In this document: positions 39,757 to 47,103 of the stretch, one piece after another
Numbering within the stretch: position 1 is the first letter of the stretch
Layout: every line of letters begins with the position of its first letter
Source: CAWKPF01 sp963851415
GTDB taxonomy: Bacteria > Acidobacteriota > Thermoanaerobaculia > Multivoradales > Multivoraceae
Length of the DNA: 64,000 nt
Direction of reading: 5' to 3'
NCBI GenBank assembly: GCA_963851415.1
Contig: CAWKPF010000002.1
Span: forward strand, 2,418,001-2,482,000
The notes under the pieces: generated by a model
Seen by the model: the letters and a program-made list of their open reading frames with translations, nothing else
The model's database searches: none
What the model was told of the DNA's origin: nothing
Translations under genes and position numbers: made by a program

Positions 39757-41172
39757 GTGAGCCGTATGGCCCTATCTTCCCAGGCACCGTTGTCTCGCGC
39801 CGCGAATCTCTTCTCTCGCCTGGTCGGTTGGCGGGGGCTCCTCTGCCTCGCGCTCGTCGGGGCGGGCTCGGTGTCCGCCGGCCTGAAGCCAGCCGCTGCC
39901 CAGGCTCTCGAGGCCCCTCAGGCGGCCCTCTACTTCACGGAGCTGCGCGAGGCTTGCGATCGGCGCGACGGCGGCCGCTTGTGGGGCGTCGAAGTGTGCG
40001 GTCCCGTCATGCTGGTCGATCCGAGAAGCCGCGCCATTCTCGCCAACGCGTCGGACCGCGAGGGACTCCTGAGCCCCGGCGAGGACGGGGTGCTCGTCGG
40101 CACCCTGCCGTCAGACCAGCCGCTCGCCAATGCTCCGATCGAATGGGGCGGGGTGCGCTGGGCGATGGTGTTGACGCTCTTCCTCAGTGACGACGCCCTG
40201 AGTCGTGTGACCCTGCTCGCTCACGAGTCGTTTCATCGCATCCAGCCGCAGCTCGGGCTGATGGTGATGGGCCGCGAGAACGATCACCTCGACACCCTCG
40301 ACGGCCGCTACTGGCTGCAGCTCGAGTGGCGAGCGCTCGAAGCCGCGCTCGGCTCGCCTCCGGACGGACGAGAGCAGGCGATGGCAGATGCGCTCTCGTT
40401 TCGCGCCGCGCGGCGTCGAGGTCTCCCGGACGCCGCCCAGCGCGAGAACGCCGTCGAGCTGCGCGAAGGACTCGCCCAGTACACCGGTCTGCGCATCGCG
40501 GGGCGCTCGGCGGCAGACGTAGTCGAGATCGGCGTCTCGAGGAGGGCGCGCGAGGACAGCTTCGTGCGCGGCTTCGGCTACTCGAGCGGACCGCTCTACG
40601 GGTACCTGCTCGACTCTCTTCTCGGCAACCAGGCGCCCGACTGGCGAAGTCAGCTCTCGGCCGAGTCCGATCTCGGCGCCCTGCTGGCCGCGGCAGCCGA
40701 CCTCGAGCCCGAGAGCCTCCACTCCCGCCGTCCCGACTTCGAGAACAGCCGGCTCGAAGAGCGTGCCGCCCTCTACGGCGGCCCGGCCCTGCGCGAGAGC
40801 GAGGAGACCCGGGAACGGGAGCGTCAACGGCGTCTGTCTGCGTTTCGGGAGCGCCTGATCGAAGGCCCGGTTCTGATGCTCGATCTTTCGCTGGTGCGCT
40901 CCGCAACGATGGACACTCGCGAAGTCCACCCGCTCGACGAGAACCGAATCGTGTTCACCAGGAGAAGCCTGATCGCCGAGTGGGGCAAGCTCGAGGTCAG
41001 CGACGGCGGAGCCATCCTCGAGAACCGAGCGAGCCGAACCGGTTCCGTATCACTGCTCGGAGCAGACGAAGGCTCGCTGAGCGGACCGGGTTGGACGTTG
41101 ACGCCAAACGACGGCTGGGGGGTCGAGCCCGGCGAGCGCGAGGGCGATCGGGTGCTGCGCAGGATCGACTGA
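39757..41172 (+). CDS. Secreted HExxH-type putative metallopeptidase
   Basis: 471 residues from GTG 39757 (GAGAGG upstream); ATG 39766 is equally possible. The signal peptide region is RGLLCLALVGAGSVSAGLKP. Residues near 152-158 read LLAHESFHRIQPQLG, a HExxH zinc motif. About 80 residues later comes ELREGLAQYTGL, where a Glu in an E-G-L-A-x-Y context often supplies the third zinc ligand in gluzincin-like proteins. The C-terminal third looks beta-rich. I know no named family for it. It is transcribed divergently from the permease, with about 90 bp shared as promoter region. Confidence 0.65.
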   Translation: MSRMALSSQAPLSRAANLFSRLVGWRGLLCLALVGAGSVSAGLKPAAAQALEAPQAALYFTELREACDRRDGGRLWGVEVCGPVMLVDPRSRAILANASDREGLLSPGEDGVLVGTLPSDQPLANAPIEWGGVRWAMVLTLFLSDDALSRVTLLAHESFHRIQPQLGLMVMGRENDHLDTLDGRYWLQLEWRALEAALGSPPDGREQAMADALSFRAARRRGLPDAAQRENAVELREGLAQYTGLRIAGRSAADVVEIGVSRRAREDSFVRGFGYSSGPLYGYLLDSLLGNQAPDWRSQLSAESDLGALLAAAADLEPESLHSRRPDFENSRLEERAALYGGPALRESEETRERERQRRLSAFRERLIEGPVLMLDLSLVRSATMDTREVHPLDENRIVFTRRSLIAEWGKLEVSDGGAILENRASRTGSVSLLGADEGSLSGPGWTLTPNDGWGVEPGEREGDRVLRRID

Positions 41173-41405
41173 GATCGCCGGCGCAGTCAGTGCTCGCAGA
41201 GAGTGGGGATGCTCGAGCGCTCCGACACGACAACTCCTCGAAGAGGATCCCCTCGAGCTCCGACTCGGGTCGCGAGCCCATTCGGTTCACCGTCGCAAGG
41301 GGGAGCGGCCCTCGGCGCCAGAGTCCGCATCGGTCCCGAGCGCTACGAGGTTCCGATGCCGTGATCTACGGCCGCTGACCGTATAGCCCTCACGCCCAGT
41401 CCTCG

Positions 41406-41627
41406 CTACGCCTTCTTCTTCCTGGCCGCCTTGAGCTCGAAGGTGATCTTCATGATCACCCGATACTGCTTCACCTTGCCATTCTGCACGTCGACCTTCA
41501 TCTCCTCGACCCATGCACCGCGGATGTTGTCGAGGGTCTCGTTGGCGCGAGCGATCCCTTTCTGAATGGCGTCTTCGAAACTCTTCGTCGACGAGGCGGA
41601 CACTTCGCTGATCTTCGCTACGGACAT
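41406..41627 (-). CDS. Dodecin family flavin-binding protein
   Basis: 73 residues, GAAAGGAG before the ATG. MSVAKISEVSASSTKSFEDA, then GIARANETLDNIRGAWVEEM and the basic tail match dodecin, a dodecameric flavin-storage protein with one beta-alpha-beta-beta unit per chain. The Trp in GAWVEEM corresponds to the flavin-stacking residue. It is the last gene of a five-gene minus-strand operon. Known role: binding or buffering of FMN/riboflavin. Confidence 0.85.
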   Translation of the reverse strand: MSVAKISEVSASSTKSFEDAIQKGIARANETLDNIRGAWVEEMKVDVQNGKVKQYRVIMKITFELKAARKKKA

Positions 41628-41664
41628 CGGGATCTCCTTTCACTCGTGTTACGGGGGGTAAGGG

Positions 41665-42129
41665 TCAAGCCTGCGTCGGAATGCGCAGTACCTGGCCCGG
41701 ATAGATCTTGTCTGGGTCACTCAGCATCGGCTTGTTTGCCTCGAAGATGACGGGATACTTGTTGGCGTCTCCGTAGTACTGCTTCGCGATCTTCGACAGG
41801 TTGTCGCCCGGCTCGACGGTGTAGAACTGTGCCTCGGGCTCGGGCTTCTCGACCTCGAGCCGATCGTCTACGACAGCGATTCCCTCGACGTTCCCGGCGC
41901 TCAGAATCACCTTCTCTCGGATCTCCTGCGAGTCGACCTTGCCACGAACGGTGGCGCGATCACCCGAGACCGAGACACCGAGATCGGCGACCTCCAGGTG
42001 ATTGTCGCGGAGGATCTTCTCGATCTTGAGCCCGCGGATCTCGTCCCAGTTCACATCTTCGGGCGCCGTCTGCTTCGGCGGCTCCACCTTCTCGCCTGCG
42101 TCCTTCTTGAAAAAGTCGAAAAGTCCCAT
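41665..42129 (-). CDS. BON-LysM domain protein (Kbp/YgaU-like)
   Basis: 154 residues. The N-terminal GLFDFFKKDAGEKV and a BON domain at about 35-92 (DLGVSVSGDRATVRGKVDSQ, VEGIAVVDDRLEV) are followed by a LysM domain at about 100-150 (FYTVEPGDNLSKIAKQYYGD, KIYPGQVLRIP). This is the architecture of Kbp (YgaU) of E. coli, a small cytoplasmic potassium-binding protein linked to osmotic stress. There is no signal peptide, in agreement. It sits between a lipoprotein gene and the dodecin gene in the same operon. Confidence 0.85.
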   Translation of the reverse strand: MGLFDFFKKDAGEKVEPPKQTAPEDVNWDEIRGLKIEKILRDNHLEVADLGVSVSGDRATVRGKVDSQEIREKVILSAGNVEGIAVVDDRLEVEKPEPEAQFYTVEPGDNLSKIAKQYYGDANKYPVIFEANKPMLSDPDKIYPGQVLRIPTQA

Positions 42130-42239
42130 CTTCGTGTCTCCTTGTGTCGATGAACGGAACGTCGCACCGTGGTCCGAGGACCGGCGAATGTCCAGATGTT
42201 TCGCGAAACTGCAAAGAGGCGTGCCGCAACCAGAGCGGC

Positions 42240-43025
42240 TCAGCCCTGCCAGGGGGGGTGCTCTACTAGAGCCTCAGACTCGCTGCCCGGCTCGTAGAAG
42301 TCATGAATCGATTCGTCGGTGAAGTAGCGCCAGAACTCCGGTTCGAAGTCCTGGTTCTGGATCTCGAAGGCGCCCGAGTCTCGTCGCTCTTCGAGAAAGG
42401 CGCGGTAGGCGTCGAGAGGCTCGGGACCTCCCTGCTGGTAGATGACCCGACCGCCGTACTCGCGGTGGAGTGAACGGTTCAGCTTCCACTGCCGAATGGC
42501 CGACTGCGCCATTCCCCGTCGCAGGGAGTGCACTTCGGCAGCGTCTTCGGGCGTCAGATCCTGGTCGGCCTCGAGGCTTGCCAGCTGCTCGGCTTCCTGC
42601 GTGCGCTTCTCCTCGAGCGACTGACGGTCGGCTGCGGAGAGGGATTCCGAGCCCAATCGCCGGTCGAGCTCCACCAGGCGGGCCCTCCGTTCAGCAAAGT
42701 CCTCGCTGCGGACCTCGTCGAGATGCTCGAGGTACCCTTCGATCTCGGCCTCGGAGACCTCGATCGCCTGCTCCTGCGCATAGCGATCGAACAAACGCGT
42801 GAGGATGACGGCCTGCATCTCACCGGCGTCCGAGGTGCGCACCTCTTCACCGAGCACGATCGCGGCGATCGGCTCCGCCGACTCGAGGTCCTCGCCGGAG
42901 TGGCTCTGGCTGGAGGACTCGAGCTGTGAGCTCGAGTCCTCCCTCTCCGGCGGATCAGGGCTGCAGCCCATCGCCGCAGACAGGGTCACAACCGCGACCA
43001 ATGCAGCGATCAGCCGAGTCTCCAT
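42240..43025 (-). CDS. Lipoprotein with SurA-N-like helical region
   Basis: 261 residues. The N-terminus TRLIAALVAVVTLSAAMGC ends in a lipobox. After a Ser-rich linker (SSSQLESSSQSHSGED), the helical region AVILTRLFDRYAQEQAIEVS, then EAEIEGYLEHL, resembles the N-terminal domain of SurA/parvulin-type chaperones. No rotamase domain follows. Further on, HREYGGRVIYQQGGPEPLDA and YRAFLEERR look conserved in a family of uncharacterised envelope proteins. The start lies 13 bases after the stop of the coiled-coil gene. Role in protein folding is a guess from the helical region. Confidence 0.6.
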   Translation of the reverse strand: METRLIAALVAVVTLSAAMGCSPDPPEREDSSSQLESSSQSHSGEDLESAEPIAAIVLGEEVRTSDAGEMQAVILTRLFDRYAQEQAIEVSEAEIEGYLEHLDEVRSEDFAERRARLVELDRRLGSESLSAADRQSLEEKRTQEAEQLASLEADQDLTPEDAAEVHSLRRGMAQSAIRQWKLNRSLHREYGGRVIYQQGGPEPLDAYRAFLEERRDSGAFEIQNQDFEPEFWRYFTDESIHDFYEPGSESEALVEHPPWQG

Positions 43026-43037
43026 CGATCCAGGCTT

Positions 43038-43349
43038 TCAGCTCAAGAAGCTCTTCACGCGGTCGCTCAGGCCCTGCCAGCCGTCCTCGAGCTGGTTGCT
43101 GACCTTGTGCCAGGCGTCTTTGGTGCCGGCCCAGAGCTCGTCGAACTCGTCGTCGGCGGCGTCAGCGAGCTGAGACAGCTTGGCTTTGCCCTTGTCGACC
43201 ACGCCTTCGGCCGTGTGGATCGCGGAGGAGATCTCCTCCTTCATGTCGTCGTCGGCCTCTGCCAACTTCGCCTTGAGCTGCTCGATCTTCGATTCGCCCT
43301 CGGCGATCTTCTTCTCCATCTCGGTCTCAATGGTCTTTCGATCGGTCAT
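43038..43349 (-). CDS. Small soluble coiled-coil protein
   Basis: 103 residues from ATG 43349 with GGAGGC upstream. It is highly charged and helical: RKTIETEMEKKIAEGESKIE, QLKAKLAEADDDMKEEISSA, then DEFDELWAGTKDAWHKVSNQ and WQGLSDRVKSFLS. No signal peptide or membrane helix. It resembles small stress-induced coiled-coil proteins found beside YgaU/DUF937-type genes, but I recognise no defined family. Second gene of the operon. Confidence 0.65.
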   Translation of the reverse strand: MTDRKTIETEMEKKIAEGESKIEQLKAKLAEADDDMKEEISSAIHTAEGVVDKGKAKLSQLADAADDEFDELWAGTKDAWHKVSNQLEDGWQGLSDRVKSFLS

Positions 43350-43393
43350 GGATGCGTGCCTCCGTTGTTCGTTGGTGTGGTCACTTTGAGCGT

Positions 43394-43990
43394 TCAACCC
43401 TTCATCAGCTCACTGAAGAGCTTTCCGCCGATCGACATCAGATCGTCGGAGAAATCCCCGTCGTGATTCTGGTCGAGCATGCTGGTAATCATGTCCATGG
43501 CCTGGGGGTTGGCCTTCTCCAGCACCTCTCGCTCGCGACCCAGCGTGTGCGCGAGACCCGCCGTGTCGAGATGCTGGTTGCGCTGCACGCGGCCCAGATA
43601 CCCCATCACCACCGGCGCCAGCATGGCGAGAAGCGAGCCGACCTGACGCATGTCGAGGCCACTCATCTGGCTCACGGAGCGCTCGGCGTTGGAGCGGCCG
43701 CCACCGAGGACGTGGCCCAGGATGTCGGCGCCGCCTCGGGTGTCGCTACCGCTGAAGAAGCCGCCCAGATCGTCGAGCACGCTGCCGTCATGATCTCGAT
43801 CGAGCGCACCCAGAAGGCTGCCGGCTCCTCCCGAGTCGCTGGCGTTGTGGGCGAGAGCACCCATCAGAATCGGCAGCGCCCCCGCCACCGCCTTCTCGAC
43901 GGATCCCTTGTCTGCGCCGATCGCCTCGGCGAGCTGCGACAGGTCAGCGCCTCCGATCTGAGAGGCGAGGTCTTCGAGAATCGAGGTCAT
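43394..43990 (-). CDS. DUF937 family protein with EF-hand-like loops
   Basis: 198 residues from ATG 43990, preceded by AAGGAGAAA. The N-terminus MTSILEDLASQIGGADLSQL, then the repeated helices GALPILMGALAHNAS and LLAMLAPVVMGYLGR, match DUF937 (YidB-like). Two calcium-loop-like segments are present, DRDHDGSVLDD (64-74) and DQNHDGDFSDD near the C-terminus. It is the first gene of the five-gene operon. Cellular role unknown. Confidence 0.8.
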   Translation of the reverse strand: MTSILEDLASQIGGADLSQLAEAIGADKGSVEKAVAGALPILMGALAHNASDSGGAGSLLGALDRDHDGSVLDDLGGFFSGSDTRGGADILGHVLGGGRSNAERSVSQMSGLDMRQVGSLLAMLAPVVMGYLGRVQRNQHLDTAGLAHTLGREREVLEKANPQAMDMITSMLDQNHDGDFSDDLMSIGGKLFSELMKG

Positions 43991-44411
43991 TTGGTCTTTC
44001 TCCTTAGAACGTACGTGTGATCTTCGATGTCGACGTGCTCTTCGATGTCGAGGCCGGCCCCCGCTCCGGGCGGGGTTGAACTCGAATGTCGCTGTCTGCA
44101 CCGCCTTGCCTGCTTTTCGACGGTGGCGAGCCGTTGGATGAGCTTGCCACAGAGAACCGTGACGACCGCATAGCGATGCTCGACTCCGGAGATCCGCTTC
44201 GCGAGGCCGACCATGCACGGCGAGCCGCCAGGCCCACTCCGGAGACATCGGGAACACCTCCGCGAAGACCCCCCTCGCGTTTCCCGCGGGAGCGGGCAAA
44301 TCCGATAGTCGCAGAGTCCTGCTTTGCGTAGAGTAGTCTGGTTCGTTCTGACCGAAGATATCGACAGCGTCGGCGCCGCCACCGCGGAGCCGGATCGAGG
44401 AAGATCTACCG
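43991..44411. other. Intergenic region upstream of the DUF937 operon
   Basis: I see no gene in these 421 bases. It should hold the promoter of the minus-strand operon and that of the small plus-strand reading frame at 44,412, but no clear promoter or operator can be named. Confidence 0.4.
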
Positions 44412-44578
44412 ATGTCTCATCATCCCAGGACCTGGAAGCTCACACCGCGTGTCTTCCTGTTGGCCGACGACGACGCGGCACGCGAGGAGTGGCAGCACCT
44501 CGTCGAGGCTCTCGAGGAAAAGTCGATGCTCTCGAGGAAAAGCAGAACGACACCGTGGACGAGCTCACCGAGATCTGA
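44412..44578 (+). CDS. Possible small protein gene disrupted by a 20-bp tandem duplication
   Basis: ATG 44412 has AGGAAG upstream and opens MSHHPRTWKLTPRVFLLADD then DAAREEWQHLVEALEEK. A second frame then gives ALEEKQNDTVDELTEI and a stop at 44578. The two frames join exactly if one unit of the 20-bp repeat is removed. The original product would be about 48 residues, acidic and helical. It resembles nothing I know, and the patatin gene starts 19 bases later. It may be only a leader region. Confidence 0.3.
44503..44542. repeat. 20-bp tandem duplication
   Basis: TCGAGGCTCTCGAGGAAAAG is followed directly by TCGATGCTCTCGAGGAAAAG, a single mismatch. Twenty bases is not a multiple of three, so the duplication shifts the small reading frame that contains it. 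Confidence 0.85.
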
Positions 44579-44596
44579 AGACGCCGGTCGCTGCTT

Positions 44597-46804
44597 ATGA
44601 AGATCCGTACGCTCGGTCTGGGGGCGCTGCTCGTTGGGCATATTCTGTGCCCCACCTCCCAGGCGCGGGCGCAGTCCTGCGTGCCGGAGGGCCATCCCCG
44701 CATCGCCCTCGTCCTGGGTGGCGGCGGGGCCAAGGGGATCGCCCACGTCGGCGTCTTGCAGGTGCTAGAGCGAGAGCGGGTTCCGGCCGAGGTCGTGCTC
44801 GGTACGAGCATGGGGGCGATCGTCGGTGGTCTCTACGCCGGCGGCCTGCCGCTCGAGGACCTGGAGGCTGCCGTCTCGGGCATCGACTGGGTCTCGGCCT
44901 TCAGTGACGCTGCCGAGCGCAAGTCCAAGTCGTATCGCCGCAAGCAGGACGATCAGGAATTCCTGATCAAGGCACGACTGCGACTCAAGAACGGGCGGAT
45001 CCAGATTCCCCCGGGAGCGCTCACCGGCAGGCGCGTCGTCTACATCATGCGCGAGCTCCTCGGCCCGATGAACTCGGTCGAGGACTTCGACGACCTGCCC
45101 CTGCCCTTTCGAGCCATTGCCACAGACCTCGAGTCCGGCGATACGGTCGTACTCGACTCGGGCGACGTGGCGCTCGCGATGCGGGCCAGCATGTCGGTCC
45201 CGGGCGCCTTCGTGCCCCTCGAACTCGGCGACCGTACGCTGATCGACGGGGGGATCGCCCAGAACCTGCCAGTCTCGGTCGCGCAGACCTTCGACCCGGA
45301 CGTGGTGATCGCGGTCGACGTCGGAACAGCGCTGCAGAAGGCGGAAGACGTCGAGTCGGCCTTCGGCGTGCTCAACCAGATGCTGAACATCTTGATGCGT
45401 CGCCAGACCGGCCGCGACATCGAGCTGCTCGGGCCCGACGATCTCCTCATCAGCCCCGACATGGGCGACGTCGGCACCGGCAGCTTTGAAGCGGCACAAG
45501 AGGCGATCGATCCAGGGGTCGCCGCCACCGAGCGCTGGGTCGAGCGACTGCGCGAGCTGGCTCTCGGGGAGGACGACTGGCGGCGGTACACGAGCTGCCG
45601 TACTTCGAGACGAGAAGTCGATCCGCCCGTGATTGCGGCGCTCGAGGTCCAGACCGACGAGCTCGATCAGCGTTTCGTCACGCAACGCCTCTCAGCAGAG
45701 GTCGGTGAGCCTCTCGACGTCGCTCGTCTCGACAAAGAGCTCGACCGGATCTTCGGCCTCGACCATTTCGAGACCGTGGACTACGACCTCATCGAGCGTG
45801 ACGGCGAGACCGTGCTCGCCATCGACGCCCCCCGCCGCCAGTGGGGGACGAACTACATCCGCCTCGGTATGGACCTGGCCGACGACTTCGAAGGCACCAC
45901 GGGCTGGGACCTGGGCGGACGATTCACCGCCACCCAGCTCAACCGCTGGGGTCTCGAACTGCGGGCCGACGGCCGCATCGGCGAGAACCAGCTCGCCCTC
46001 GGAGAGCTGTACCAGCCGATTCGCGGCGGGCACTGGTTCGTCGCGCCGCGGGCCGGCTGGCGTGCCGAGACCGAGCGTCTCTTCGTCGACGGCGACGAGA
46101 TCGCGCGCTACCGGTCGGGTCAGTGGGAGGCGGCACTGGACGTCGGACGCGCCTTGGGATCGTGGGGAGAGGTTCGCCTCGGCTACCAGTGGAACGACGG
46201 ACGTGCCTCGCTCCGGGTCGGTCCCCCCGAGCTCGATAGCTTCGACTACCGAGGGCAGCAGGTGTACCTGCACATGGGCGTCGACACTCTCGACAGCCCC
46301 AACTTCCCGAGCTCCGGACAACGTGCCTTCGTCGAGGCCGTGCGTCTCTTCGAGGACGTGTTCGAAGAGGCGGACACGGACGTGCTGTTCGCCGACTGGT
46401 CGGGCTTCGGCCGCTTCGGGCGCTGGAGCTACGGCGGAGGCCTCACCGGCGGCACGATTCTCCAGGACGAGAACCTGGTCTTTCCCTTCACGCTCGGCGG
46501 CTTTCTCCGCCTCTCGGGGCTGGCCCGCGACGAGCTCTTCGGACGCCACCTCGCGTTGGCACGGGTTCTGGCCTACCGCACCCTCGTCCAGGACAGCCTC
46601 ATCGGGATGCCGATCTACGCCGGGTTCAGTCTCGAGACGGGCAACACCTGGTTCTCCGAGGACGACATCTCGGCCTCCGATCTGATCTACAGCGGCAGCC
46701 TCTTCCTGGGCGTCGACTCGTTCCTCGGGCCGATCGTCGCGGGCGCCGGCATCACCGACGACGGGCGAAGCAACTACTACTTTCTGGTCGGCCGACGCTT
46801 CTGA
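44597..46804 (+). CDS. Patatin-like phospholipase with C-terminal beta-barrel (type Vd autotransporter, PlpD-like)
   Basis: 735 residues. Signal peptide to about residue 26 (LVGHILCPTSQARAQ). Patatin domain about 34-330: oxyanion loop VLGGGGAKGIAHVG, nucleophile elbow GTSMG with Ser71, and the dyad Asp217 in LIDGGIAQN. A single POTRA-like domain follows (IAALEVQTDELDQRFVTQRL), then a 16-strand-type outer-membrane barrel that ends in Phe (YYFLVGRRF), as barrel proteins do. Known family: type Vd autotransporters such as PlpD, which carry a lipase to the cell surface. The presence of an outer membrane is implied. Confidence 0.9.
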   Translation: MKIRTLGLGALLVGHILCPTSQARAQSCVPEGHPRIALVLGGGGAKGIAHVGVLQVLERERVPAEVVLGTSMGAIVGGLYAGGLPLEDLEAAVSGIDWVSAFSDAAERKSKSYRRKQDDQEFLIKARLRLKNGRIQIPPGALTGRRVVYIMRELLGPMNSVEDFDDLPLPFRAIATDLESGDTVVLDSGDVALAMRASMSVPGAFVPLELGDRTLIDGGIAQNLPVSVAQTFDPDVVIAVDVGTALQKAEDVESAFGVLNQMLNILMRRQTGRDIELLGPDDLLISPDMGDVGTGSFEAAQEAIDPGVAATERWVERLRELALGEDDWRRYTSCRTSRREVDPPVIAALEVQTDELDQRFVTQRLSAEVGEPLDVARLDKELDRIFGLDHFETVDYDLIERDGETVLAIDAPRRQWGTNYIRLGMDLADDFEGTTGWDLGGRFTATQLNRWGLELRADGRIGENQLALGELYQPIRGGHWFVAPRAGWRAETERLFVDGDEIARYRSGQWEAALDVGRALGSWGEVRLGYQWNDGRASLRVGPPELDSFDYRGQQVYLHMGVDTLDSPNFPSSGQRAFVEAVRLFEDVFEEADTDVLFADWSGFGRFGRWSYGGGLTGGTILQDENLVFPFTLGGFLRLSGLARDELFGRHLALARVLAYRTLVQDSLIGMPIYAGFSLETGNTWFSEDDISASDLIYSGSLFLGVDSFLGPIVAGAGITDDGRSNYYFLVGRRF

Positions 46805-47103
46805 GTCGACGAGCGTTCCGTCGGCTCTTTCAACTTCAGGTGGAGCGGAGGCTCCAGGGACGACTCGGCCTCGGTGGCCGAACGAAGACGGCACTGCCGA
46901 ACCCGGCTTCGCTCGGGCGTCCGTATTGGGCGGCCAGATCGGTAACGAAGGCGGTGTGGAGCTCGAGTCGTTCTCGGTGCCAGGTTGAAATTCGCTCATG
47001 CCGTAGTGTGTTCACCAGAAGGTCGGGTGTGGCCGAGCCGTGCCGCCCAAAGGCGTGGCCCCGGAGGGAAGCTGCGAAACCGAGACCGCCAAGAGATCGA
47101 CGC

